From Isoetes taiwanensis (lineage: Eukaryota > Streptophyta > Lycopodiopsida > Isoetales > Isoetaceae): DNA of 64,000 nt. The DNA is taken from NCBI GenBank assembly GCA_021234155.1, contig JAJEKV010000064.1, forward strand, positions 4,528,001 through 4,592,000, written 5' to 3'. Of the stretch, positions 19,925-31,088 are shown piece after piece. Below the pieces are notes generated by a model that was given only the letters and a program-made list of their open reading frames with translations, searched no databases and was not told the origin of the DNA. The translations under genes were made by a program, and so were the position numbers. Numbering within the stretch: the stretch's first letter is position 1; each line of letters opens with the position of its first letter.

Positions 19925-22500
19925 AGGTATTCTTCATTCCTTGCAACACATTCCAACAAAATTTGTGTTGCAAGTCTTCGCACCTTAAAATCCTGTATTA
20001 ATTTTACAATATCTATAATTACACACTTACTATCTTAATTATTATAATTACTCTAAGGTAATGTTTAAGACATTACTGTACTGTTTTATTATCCAATTAA
20101 CTTATGACTTCATAACTTAATCCACGCAAGGTAATTATTGCCCTTACTTAATACAATATTTAAGTTTATCAAAGTTTATCAATTTCATACAAAATTTACA
20201 CTTCTAAGGTACTCTTCATCCCTTGCAACACATTATAGCAAAATTTGTGTTGCAAGTCTTAAAGAACTTGACCTCCTAAAGCCCTTCTGGAGCTCTATTG
20301 ACATGGTCGTTACTACGTTAGAACCATTTTAATTATTAATAAAATTTTGGTTATATGGTGACCACCCCCTATCTACATGGATGCATGGCTAATCTCTCGT
20401 GGGAAGAGGGTGAATCTTCCATTATGGCCTGGTGGAGACAAAGTGCCTATATGCCTATATGCCGCTCATGCCTACACCCTAGTTGCCCAGCGTGGAGGAT
20501 AGGTCCTTCCCGTATATGGGCGTGAAGGCCAGATTCCTCCTATCAAAGCATATATGGGGCTAGAGGTGCTTTTCCTATCAATGCATTCCTGAATGACCTC
20601 CTTTCTCTCGAGGTCGTCTACCTCCGTGGAACAGAAGTAGACTTTCTAATCTACCTTCCACTCATCCAAGCGGAAACGCGGTCATGCCTACATTGACATT
20701 ACACCACGCCCTAGAGATCACCGTAGTAATCTCATCATCGGTAGCAACGCATGCAACCCTTACCTCATAGGTTGCATGCGTAGATTATACTTAACTACAC
20801 ATGAAATTAATCTAAACACAAATCGACATGCCTGAGCCGATTTTTGCTGGCTCCCTTTAATGCATGTGATTAACATAATTACCTTAACGTAATATTTATG
20901 AATTAACGTTATCGTAGCATTGGATACATTACTTCCGATAGTACAATTATATTTACTCTAAGCTTTACAATATTTAATTACTTTTAGATCACGATTATTT
21001 AAACAATAACCCTGATTTTAGACCTATTGTTACATAGAGAAGGTTTTAGTTATTATACACAAGAATTAGATGTGCTTCTTATTCTCTTCCTTGGGTCTTG
21101 CATTACCCTTGGAAGTATATCCCTAAGATGCGCTTAAGTATATCCGAATTCTATTTTCTATTTATATTTATAAGGACCTCGAGGTCATATAGCTATCCTT
21201 GGAAGGAATTGCATCCCTGCGAAGGATTAATTAACATGCTAACTCACATTATCGTTGTTATTTAACTTATTTCCGTATGATACATATACGCACAACAATT
21301 TCTATGCAGTTATTAGGATCTATATTTAACTTATCTATAAGACACATTAAAGCTTATAATACATGCGCACACCTTAACTAAGGCTAGAACGCATCCACCC
21401 ATTGAGCTGGCATTGAGTAATTTGGAGATGACTTGGTTGTTGCATTGCTCCCATAGTTTTGCTCCACTTCATTGGTGTAGTTAGCTACTACGCCGGGCCT
21501 CAAGACGTTGAAGGCCTCCGAGCCTAAGGTATCTATCTATTTTACGCTCTATTCGCCCGGCCATTGCCGGAGTGAACTCTATTCTGGTGGGTCAATTCGA
21601 TGCAAGAACGCGTTCAATCTCGAGATTGAGCCCTCCCACTTTCTTCGAAAAGAAAATGGTCCTGCACCCCTTCAATGGCGTTGTACACAACATCATATTT
21701 ATTCTCTTCCCTTAAGAGGTTATACGCTTCTTATTTAGCGCATTAATTTACTAGCCTTAGCTGACATATATAACCATCTAAGATGGATATACATATTATG
21801 TTATCATTTATTTCAATATAGCTATGGGTTACCTACTTAGTTAGAACGATTCTAAACCACAAGGTTTTGTCATCATGACAATTCCTTTTGTCTCAAAAGA
21901 CTATTTGATTACTATAATTCTTATTTTAGATGTACCTTACATGTATTATTCTTTTATATTCTAGAGATTCCCCCTTTCTTAGTTATTTAGCTCTTGGAAT
22001 ATTCCTACCAATCGAATTGATGTCATCGTAACAAGTTGGTCGGACTTGTTAGATTACTTCTTTTCTTTCGGTTGGATTATTCTTTTGGAGGTACTAGATT
22101 TATACATGGTCAACAATTATCCTAGTAATGATTCCTTCTTAGCGAGGAGATCAATCTCACCAAGTGGTTTCAATACGTTGGATGTCTGTTAACAATCGTG
22201 TATAATTATAGTTACTCCTATGCATTTCCTTCCCAATCTTGATGCTTAGCTCAATATTGGGGCGATCCTTTCAAATGAGAATATCTGGAAATGCCTTCTA
22301 ATCCCAATATGGATGTTATCATCCCTAAATTTAACCCACTAGGCCCCCTGGCCTTAAATGCTTGAGCTTGCTAGAAGCTCATCCACTCGTTGCCTGCTTG
22401 AATTAGCAAGATAACGTTCTTCCGAGTCAATTTCGATACTGCCAGGTCTCCTTGACGGTGGATCCTCTTGATGTAGAGGTTGACTTTGTTCGTTTAGAAG
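19925..22500 (-). other. Internal region of the 19-kb element next to its 3' LTR, AT-rich
   Basis: Together with 11486-11744 this is the stretch before the polypurine tract of the LTR element, split by the LINE. No frame longer than chance carries a recognisable domain. It holds the paired hairpins at 19940 and 20222 and repeated aaggta/ttaaggtaat words. It is expected to be untranslated or decayed sequence. Confidence 0.5.
19940..20256. repeat. Two copies of an 11-bp-stem hairpin
   Basis: CTTGCAACACA at 19940-19950 pairs with TGTGTTGCAAG at 19964-19974, and the same pair occurs at 20222-20232 and 20246-20256. The flanks (tattcttcattcc and tactcttcatccc) are also shared, so this is a direct duplication of a hairpin about 282 bp apart, in the 3' untranslated part of the LTR element. 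Confidence 0.7.
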
Positions 22501-25500
22501 CCTCTCCTTGCTGGTCTTTGATGGTGTAGTTGGTCACTTGAAATCTTCCATGCCGCTTTTCAAAAGCCTGAAGGTGGCGCCGTTGAAAAAGATCTTTCAT
22601 CTTGAACTCTTTGTCTTGGCGACTAAAGGGGCGACTCTATATCCGATATTGTTTCCTCGACTCCATCGACGTCTCATACATCGAGTCCTCTTGTCGTTAT
22701 CGTGTTGCCCGAAGAGTGTTGAAGATGTTGATTGCTTCACCCCTGCAATTTGCCTGAAATCTCTCCGTTTGATTTGTTACGCTATGGGAGGGAAGAAATA
22801 ACAAGGGAACTATACATGCAAAGCATATAGCTTACATAATTACAATTACTAATAGAGCTATTAAGTCCCCCTTGTGCCTCCGTTCGAGTTGCACACCTAC
22901 TCCTTGGTAATGTCATCGGTGTTCCTCCCGGTGGCATGGTGTTGATGATCTATATCCTCCTATTTGTACGTCAGCTCGTACTCCGGGGTAACTTGTTGAT
23001 ATACTTGGGCCCTCCGATGTTTGTCGGCTATGGCACAACACACTTTGCATCACATTCTAACTAAAGGTGTGCTGGTCGTTGATGCTTCGACATTTACATG
23101 CGCCTCGATTACGTTCTCGGGGCTGTAATTGTTTCACCCTTCATGATACTTGAAGCTATTTGGAGGCGTCTCTTTGAGGCTGTCTTGGCGCTTCCTTTGG
23201 CTATACTCCTCACGGAGTTGTTCTCTTCTGCAGATTGTTCTTTGAATCGCCGATCCTTGGGTTCACCAAGTTGCATGCAAGTCCGCATGCAAGTCATCGG
23301 CTTCGCCTCGCCTTGCCTCACCTAGTTGGTTCTCCATCGAGCTTCCAATCTTCCTTGCTGATCCCCTCAATCACTGGCTTGGGCGTTGTCACGTTCCTCG
23401 GTGCTATGCCGTCTTCTTGTCTTGAGGTACCCTCGGTGGTTTTGATTGTGCCCGTCGGTTTTGATCCTCTGTTGCCTCTAGGAAGCTCTTGGAAGAAGTC
23501 GGTTGCTAACACTTCTCCAGCTTTCGGTTTCGACCTTTGTGCCTCTATGCATGTCGGTCTCTCTGTCAAGTAAAGCTTCATGGCTCTCTCCCTGCTTTGG
23601 CTATATTGTCGGGGTGATGGATCCTTATATTTGCGCAGACTTGACCCTTGAGTTGAAGAAGTACACGCCTTAGATATAGTCTTGTCGTTGAATAGCACGG
23701 CTATTATCTTGAACTCTTTTTTTGCGAAGGTGCTTCAGTTGCTATCCTTGTCATTAAGGTGTCGAGTGCTTCTACCTTGGGCGTTTGATGTCCCTCATGT
23801 CCGAATACGATCGGCTTCTTTTCTTCTAATTCTTGGTAGGAGTACGCACGAAGCCATCACCTAGTTGTTGAAGGCATATCTCCTCGTCTGGTGATTGCCT
23901 TTCGTAAGTGCCTCTCCATCTAATACACGTGTCATAGCGCATCACCCTATATTACCACAAAGTGGAATTATGGTTGTCGAGATGTTGCCTTCCTAGTTGG
24001 CTCATTGATGTCGGGTCGTTCCTCCTTCTATTGTTGAGGCCACTCGTGTCATAAGTTCGTCAAGTGTTGCCACAAGAGGTAGTGGTGCGCCTCGACGCGA
24101 TGTCTGGTGCGTGATTTGATGATCTTGACATGACGGTGTTGTCCGATCCGAAAGCTCGTCACCCCAAGTTGCGTAAGAGTGTTCGTCGATGTGATCCCTT
24201 GAAAAGATGCTCCTCCTTAATGTGTATGTCCGCCGTAAGGAATGCGGTGACAAGCTCAACGCCCCTCGTCGATGTCGCGTTGCAAGGTTGCCGATGTGCA
24301 AGTGCCATTGATCGGTTGATCACCTGGCTATTGCAGTCGAATGTTCTTGAATGTCTTCGAAGCTCTGAGATCGTGGTCGGTAGGCAGACATTGTCAATCC
24401 TCCGTAGGTTGAATTCCCCGAGTCGCCCTCGTTGATTGGGCTTTGCTTCATTCGAGGTGCTCTCTCACGTTGAAGTATGGTCATCTCCATTGCACCTACC
24501 CTACCTTCTTCTGGTTGCCTTTGCGTGATTTGTACCTGCTGGCTAGGTCGTCTCCTCCATCCCTTGGATCCTATCCATTCGAGTCTCGCACTCCTTGGCT
24601 GACGTAGTAAAGTCGTCCTTCCTTTGCTTTCTAGGTGTTTCTGGGTCCGGAATTCTTGTTTGAGCGGAATATTCTCCTCTTTGATCTTGCCCCTAATGCT
24701 GATATAGGCCTTCAAGTCGGAGATGTTCCCTGATATGCGTCTCCTCCCCCTCATGGTCTCCTACCTTTTGGAACCGATGAAAGTTCTCCTGCTTGTGCAA
24801 GGGAGCTGGAAAGCTCGTCCGGGTCAGCCTAAGGTGCTTTGTGGTTGCCTAGCTTGGTTGCTCCTTTTGTTGATGTTGCATGACATTCGCTTGAGCTGCT
24901 GGACTGCAAGGTCGTGGTTGTCTTCCCCCCGGTTTCTATACGCTCCTGTGTCGCCATGACTTCTCTCCTCGATGGAAGATTATGCCCTCTGGCCCTAGCT
25001 CGTGATGCTAATGTGGCATTGCTGTCTAACGTCTTCCTGCACCTGTATTTTGCTGCCTTGCATTCTTCCATTTGAAACTCATGTGCATCGAGCTGGCGAA
25101 GGCGTCGAGATCCTCTTTCTGATGTGAGCTCGTGGACATGGTAGCCGGGAGGTTGACATCTAGAAGATTCTTGATGCCGTTGGTTACCAATTATTCTTCC
25201 CATTTGATGAAGATTGATTGGTGTCCTGTTCTACTCGTTTGTCAGTTGAGGTGTTTGTCGTTGTGCTTTCCTCTCTTGGGTCTGCCTTTTCGGTCTCCTC
25301 TCTATCTGTACATCGGCTGGGACCTTGATGTCTTCAAGAAGTTGCGCTTCTAGCTCTTCTGTGGCTCTGGCCCTGTACCTCGAAAGCAACGCTCGTATAT
25401 TCTAGAGTCTAAGGGTCCACTTGAAGGGCTCTCCTACAATATTTTGGGCTCTATAAGCAAGCAAGATGGCTCGAGCAGCATTACTGGAGACATGTCTATA

Positions 25501-25900
25501 ATCTCCAAGTCTATGGACATTAGGACGTGTGGTATGGTATGACGTGAGGGTTGTTTTTCAAACCTCCATGATGTTTGAGGCATACTCTAAGGTCCTATCA
25601 AAGTTGGTTTGGGGGAGTCCAGTCTCTACACACGGAGTGACTTGGGCAGCTCTAGACTCTAGCTCCTTTCTAGGTATCCCTGGCAATAGGGAGTGTGAAT
25701 GTAATTTTGTATAGGTCAAACTCTATTAGAAGGACACAAAATTAGGTCAATGTTTATGCTTTTGGCATGGCAGAGGTGATGTACCAACAGTTGGACTTGG
25801 TTGCTATCTTTGAGGTTTAGATGACTATAACAAAGGGGTGTTCTTGGGCACTTCTACCTTGGAGTAAGGCATCAGCTTTGGGCCGAGAGCAATACTTGTG
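22501..25900 (-). other. Internal region of the LTR element with short minus-strand frames; possible gag remnant
   Basis: Several minus-strand frames of 70-145 residues (25203-24829, 24754-24320, 24301-24002, 23698-23318, 23321-23109) are rich in Arg, Ser, Gln and Glu, a composition seen in decayed gag regions. None shows a zinc knuckle, protease, RT or integrase motif. Base composition is higher in G and C than the AT-rich part below 22500. I cannot say whether this was ever coding. Confidence 0.3.
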
Positions 25901-26118
25901 AGGTACTAATGGGGTATGCTTCTATTTACAAACAAACCACAGTTTGGAAAAACAATTCAAGGGTTTGAGCAATTTTGGTCATTTTGAGCTGGGGTTTGAC
26001 ATTTCTAGCCTAATTTGAGGTCATAAATGGATTCTAGGGTGTCTAACGGTCCTATTGCAATAAATTTCAAGCGATTTGGAGCTCTGTAGCTCAAGTTATG
26101 GGGTTTGAAAAATTGGAC

Positions 26119-27225
26119 GCCTCTAAGAGTGGGCGAGGGGGGTGTTAGGTTGGGACCTAAGTGGCCTCTGGCGCACTCTTGGAGTCGTTGGCCTATCTCT
26201 GTCTAATGGATGCCAAGAATCCGCTGGGAGGGGTAAATTCCTATTAGTTTTCTTCCTAAATGCAAGTTTCTTTGTTTATTACTACGTTTGGAGCAAGTAG
26301 GGCTAATCAAGGCCCAGGTTGGTTGGATGACTCTAAGAGTCTGAGGAGGAGGGGTTAGGTTGGGACCTAACTATGCTCACAGTGCACTCTTGGAGTCGTT
26401 AGTCAAAATATCGCATTTGCTCGGATCTAATATTGTACCTAATGAATACACATTTTTTAAGCGACTATATATCTTTATTATTGAAATTTTCATACGTCAC
26501 ATATAAAACATTAGTTACAAAAAGCGACTTATGTTCTATTTATCTGTCCTCTTGATGTACCCATGAGTCTCATGTCTTTCGGTGTCTTTTTGCGTGGAGC
26601 GTGCACGCCAATGAGTCTTCAAGTGTTGCACGACCTCCATCTCTGCCTTGCTTAATTTCTTGGTTTGTTGATGAAATCCTCCATATCTCGAATCGAAGCT
26701 AGGTCTTCTTCAACTATTTTCTCTCGAACCCCTCTAAGCATGCGTGAGGAGGGTGTTAGGTCCAGACCTAACTATGCCTTGGCGCACCCTTAGAGGTGTT
26801 GTCCCTTTCCGCTCTAAACTTATCCAATTTACACAATTTAACATGCGTTTCCCACTAATTTAATCATTCTAAACAAGATTCTATTATTACCTTTACCATT
26901 TGAGTAAGTTATGATCAATTTTTGAGGTCACTTTTAGGGATGACTCTAAGAGTGTGCGAGGAGGGGGTTAGGTCGGGGCCTAACTATACTCTGGCGCACT
27001 CTTAGAGGCATTGTTCCAAAAGTGACTTGTACTTAATGTTTTTCGATGTTTTAACATATAATTCTAGCTATTTCGAGCTTTTTGATTGGGATTTCATCTT
27101 TTATTTTACCATTTGGAGTTCCTAAGGCCAAGTTCTAGGGTTCATATGGGGTGACTACTCTAAGAGTGCGCGAGGAGGGTGTTAGGTTGGGACCTAACTA
27201 TGCTCTGGCGCACTCTTGGAGGTGT
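26119..27225. repeat. Array of five two-tier hairpins in the LTR-element leader
   Basis: Units at 26119-26187, 26331-26397, 26730-26798, 26942-27009 and 27156-27225. Each has an outer inverted pair (CTCTAAGAGTGCGC with GCGCACTCTTGGAG in the last unit) and an inner pair GTTAGGT / ACCTAAC around a 4-nt loop, most often TGGG. Start-to-start distances are 212, 399, 212 and 214, i.e. a period near 212 with one unit missing. The spacers between units show little similarity. On the element strand the array begins about 245 nt downstream of the primer-binding site, so it lies in the 5' leader. Confidence 0.85.
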
Positions 27226-27469
27226 TGGCCGAAAAAGGTCTCTGAATTTTGCTAGACTTTCTTAGGTAACTCTTCTTCGATGTACTTTATCTTAATTATG
27301 TTCACTAATTACCCTAATCCTGGATAATTACTAACTCTACCCCGGGAAGAAAAATTTTCCCGCTACTCGAGGTTCGTGCTTGGGCTTTTATCTCCAAGAC
27401 TGAATGTCTAGATTAGTTAGTTCCTATAGGGTTTCGGTCAGTGCTCGATCCTGGTCTGCCAAGATCAGA

Positions 27470-27481
27470 GCTCTGATACCA
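27470..27481 (-). other. Primer-binding site (tRNA-Met type) of the 19-kb element
   Basis: On the minus strand TGGTATCAGAGC follows the 5' LTR after one spacer base. This is the standard sequence complementary to the 3' end of initiator tRNA-Met in plant LTR retrotransposons, and it sets the element's orientation. Confidence 0.88.
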
Positions 27482-27482
27482 T

Positions 27483-29046
27483 TGTGACGGCCCCAGCTCA
27501 TTTACGATGCCCCGATCGTATACAAACTGAAGATCATCCCTCAAACCAGCATCTGCTCGCTGACATTGAGGCCGTCCACCTAACATCGGGCCCTTGATGG
27601 TGGCCAAGAACCCGACGGGGAAGAATGGACGTGTCATTCATCCCGTCTCCCTCGGGATCGACCTAGCTGCGGAAGCGTAAACAAAACATGAGCACATGAC
27701 ATCAATCAACAATAACATACCCACCTCGAAGGGTGGTCCACAATATCACAATAGCTGCAACAACACATCAGTACATCAACATAACATGGGGAAATCCTAC
27801 CCGTGCTCGGACTCATGGGGAAAGACCGGCGGCTTGGGGTCTCCAGGTAGCAATGCGCAGGCAAATTCATGGCAAATGGATTTGTGGCATAGGAACATGG
27901 TCGTTGGGTAGTCCACTCCATCCGCCCCTCTGTGCATACTTTGCGGATAGGCTGAAAAGTATTGGAGCCCCGACCGTAGCCTTACGGGTGAATAGCGGAG
28001 GGGCTACTACTACTTGGGTTGCATCTCCCGGCCCCGATGAGGCGAGGAGGAGATCACTCTCCTCCGAAGGTTCATGCTAATCGCAGGCGAGCTAGAGAGC
28101 CCTTTGCCAGATATCGACTTGAACTCACCGGAAGATGACGCATCACCCCCGAGTGTCGAGCCCATACCCGCCCTCACGCAGCGATTGCTGTGGTATTAGG
28201 CCTAGCTCACTGGCGTTCCCCGGCCGTCGATTCTGCGCGGCGGATCAACCGTGATTAGACAAGCCCTCCCTTGTCGGCCCGGTCTAGCTCCGCCACCCAC
28301 GGCCGGGCGGGCTCTTATGCGAGCCGCGTGGTGGGAATTAATGGGCTAAAACTAGGATCATACAACTACTTGGGCTCTGGGTCTCTACCCCCCTTCCCAA
28401 TACACAAGAGTGGCGCATAGAATGTCAAAACATCATCACAACAGAACTCAAGGTAATAGAATACATCTATTCTAATCTACCTAATCATACATGGTTAGGT
28501 TCCTTTGTTAGTGTCTATCATTCTTAGGCTGTAGGGGTCGCCTATAGCTAAGAATGGATGCTAAACCTACTGAAAGAGGCCTGATAACTCGGATCTACCT
28601 ATTGAATCAACCACCCACCCTCATCTTGGCTGGCTCCCACTCCTCTGAAAGCATCCATGCTGCTGATCTCGGGTCTGCTGATCTTGGATCGAGCTGCAAC
28701 CTGGGAGATCCGACTTCTATGCTCCCGTTCAGGCGGAAATGCATCCTCTGTTGCTCCAATCCGAGACTCAGGGGCTGAGAACTGAAAGGGTTTCCCTTTT
28801 AGGGTTTATGCCCCTTTATCCCCACGAATTTAGGGCTGGTCCCTTTTGGTCAATGGGTCATTGCCACGTGGCAAAAAGGGATTATATTCACATGTTGCTT
28901 TAACATGTGCAATATAATGGTTCACAAGGTCGTACCCTAGGGTACTACCCTTTACGGTCGCCGTGTACATGTCGTCTGAGTCGACATGTACTAGTGACGT
29001 GTTAGTATAATATACGTATTCATACCGTATGTTATGCTGCGTCACA
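27483..29046 (-). repeat. 5' LTR (1564 bp) of the 19-kb element
   Basis: Partner of 9913-11472. It ends CGTCACA at 29046 followed directly by AGGCA. It differs from the other LTR mainly by clustered indels in a GC-rich part (27790-28350). Confidence 0.9.
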
Positions 29047-30682
29047 AGGCACCTGTTTCTTGACTCCCAATGCCTCGCACAAAAACAACTTAAGAACCCC
29101 CTCTATTTTGCTCCAGAGCTTTCCGGAGATAGATGGCCCCCATATGGGAGATCCATAAAGCACAACCGTTTGAACCAAGGTTCGAAAAAGCATTTTACGC
29201 AAGTGCCATTTGCAAACCTGCCTTATGACATCTCCTCAGCATGCTATATAGTGTCGCTTTACCTCCTGCTATTCTCTTCATGATGCACTCCTTCCAACTG
29301 TAATTAGAGCTAACCTCTAAACCCAAATATTTGTATGTATCAACTACCTCCAATTTATCTGTCCCATAAAAGAAGTCTGTTTTTGCCACAGTCCCAAAAA
29401 TCATGCATTTTGTTTTTGACATGTTTACCTTCATACTCTGATCTTTAGAGAACAGCTCCACGCTATCTAGATGTACTTATATGCCCATTGGATTTTCTGA
29501 AATAAGAACCACATCGTCAGCATACATCAATAACTGAATTAAGTAAGTAGTTACCAAGAGGCGCCCCTGTTTGTCCTTTTATACGTATCCATTCTTCTAA
29601 AGAATCAATGTAAAGCCCAAAGAGCGTCGGCGACAAGGGGCAACCTTGTTTCACACCAATTGTACTTTTGATTTTATCTGGAAGTTTTACTGAAACTTTT
29701 GCAATGACCTCTTCATACAGTCGCAAGGATGCCGGGATACCTAATCGTTCCATTCTTTCCTGCAATCCCCCCTTGGAACGGAATCAAATGCCTTTGTGAA
29801 ATCAATGAAGGCCAAATACAACGCTTTTCTAGGACGTTTTGCCCTCTCAATAAGACAGCGGAGTGTCATGATATGGTCATAAGTGTTGTGGTTCCTTCGA
29901 AAACCAGCCTGACATACTGCTCTCTTGCCCTTTTCCTCCGTCCAGTCACTTATTTTACGTTTAAGTAAACCACCAAAAATTTTTGCAAACATGCTACTAA
30001 CCATAATTGTGCGGTAGCTGTGTACATCATGCTTATCACCTGATTTGAAAATAGGTACTACCTTGCAAACTTGCCATGCTCTAGGAAAACTGTCTTTAGC
30101 TGCTCTATTCAAGACTGCAGTTAAACATGAGATCATACAATCCCCTTCCCATTTCAATAATTCGGCTGAGAGCCCATCTATGTCTAATGCTTTACCATTA
30201 GACATTGCCCCCAGGTAATCCTGTACCTCTGATTTGGTGAATAGATCTTCATGCACCTCAATTTCTTTCATGGCAGTAGCCCCAGGAACATAATAAACTT
30301 GCCGGACAAATTCCAGCAACTCACCTACATTTAAAGCCATATGATCATGATCCAATTGAGTGGTAGCCCAGAATCTCATGGGCTCTTCTTCTAACAGTGC
30401 CTCTAGCTTCAATTGACGAGTTCGCTAGAAAGATCTTTTCTTCCTCTTCAAAAACTTCTTATACTAGCTCGGTTTAAATTTCAGATCTTTTGTTAAAGAT
30501 TTCCGCATCTCTGAGCACTCCAGATCCCACCAGGATTTAGACCGCTTTGCTGACCTATGCTTCGTCATTCCAAAACTCTGTTTGGCAGCACCCAAAATCG
30601 CATTGGTTAGCACCATTGCATCAATTTCAGTCCCGCTCTCTACCAAGCTTTTCAATTTGCCTTTCAAAGCTTTCTTGATATA
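29047..30682 (-). mobile_element. RT part of the LINE split by the 19-kb element
   Basis: On the minus strand from about 30670: WWDLECSEMRKSL (pre-RT region), MSNGKALDIDGLSAELLKWE, HSYRTIMVSSMFAKI, AFIDFTKAFDSVPR, GVKQGCPLSPTLFGLYIDS, and VDTYKYLGLEVSSNYSW, which follows the catalytic block. A stop or frame change interrupts several places (about 30412, 29740, 29510), so it is inactive. The endonuclease half is missing because the gypsy element starts at 30683. The other half of this LINE is at 8915-9912. Confidence 0.82.
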
Positions 30683-31007
30683 TGTGGGGCTATCTCCAGG
30701 AGGTTCTAGAATATTCTAGAACCTAAAATGCATGCGTGACACTTGGCGCGATCTCGTCCATTGGAGTGGCGCGATCCTGACCGTTGGCCTAGATATATAA
30801 GAAGGCACCTCCTTCTTGTCGAACCATTCCGGTTCAACGCCGGTCTTGAGCCTTCTAGCATCTGTCTCGTGTTCCTGCTTGCCTTCGGGCCATTGTACTC
30901 TTGATTCCTGCTCATATATCAGATTCTTTGCTGATCTTGGCGTATTTGTTTTATATTTCTTGCATATTTTCCACGTATTTTCCTTGTTTTTGCGTAGGTT
31001 CATGACA
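30683..31007 (+). repeat. 5' LTR of the gypsy element (325 bp)
   Basis: It starts TGTGGGGC directly after LINE sequence and ends TGACA directly before the predicted primer site. TATATAA at 30794-30800 is a good promoter match; transcription would start about 25-32 nt further on. There is no second copy in the window for comparison, so the borders are predicted. Confidence 0.6.
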
Positions 31008-31022
31008 ATTTGAACCGGAATC
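31008..31022 (+). other. Predicted self-priming primer-binding site
   Basis: TTGAACCGGAAT (31010-31021), 2 nt after the LTR, is the exact reverse complement of ATTCCGGTTCAA at 30826-30837, which lies about 32 nt after the start of the TATA box, near the expected 5' end of the RNA. Known: Tf1 and sushi-type elements prime reverse transcription with the 5' end of their own RNA in just this way. No tRNA-Met primer site (TGGTATCAGAGC) is present here. Confidence 0.65.
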
Positions 31023-31088
31023 CCTTACCGGTTCTTGCCTGCTCTGATCCTAAGCATTTTTTTGCTCATATTTGGTGATTTTATATCT

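Larger units (their letters stand above)
9913..29046 (-). mobile_element. 19.1-kb LTR retrotransposon on the minus strand
   Basis: Seen: two near-identical LTRs (9913-11472 and 27483-29046) with ends TGTGACG and CGTCACA; AGGCA on both sides; a primer-binding site TGGTATCAGAGC just inside the right LTR; and a polypurine tract AAGGTGGGGAGAA just inside the left LTR. These fix the orientation as minus. After removing the nested LINE (11755-19914) the internal region is about 7.9 kb. No RT, integrase or protease motif was found in it, so the element looks non-autonomous (LARD-like) or badly decayed. The superfamily is uncertain: the long LTR and primer site are compatible with Ty3/gypsy but do not prove it. 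Confidence 0.88.
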
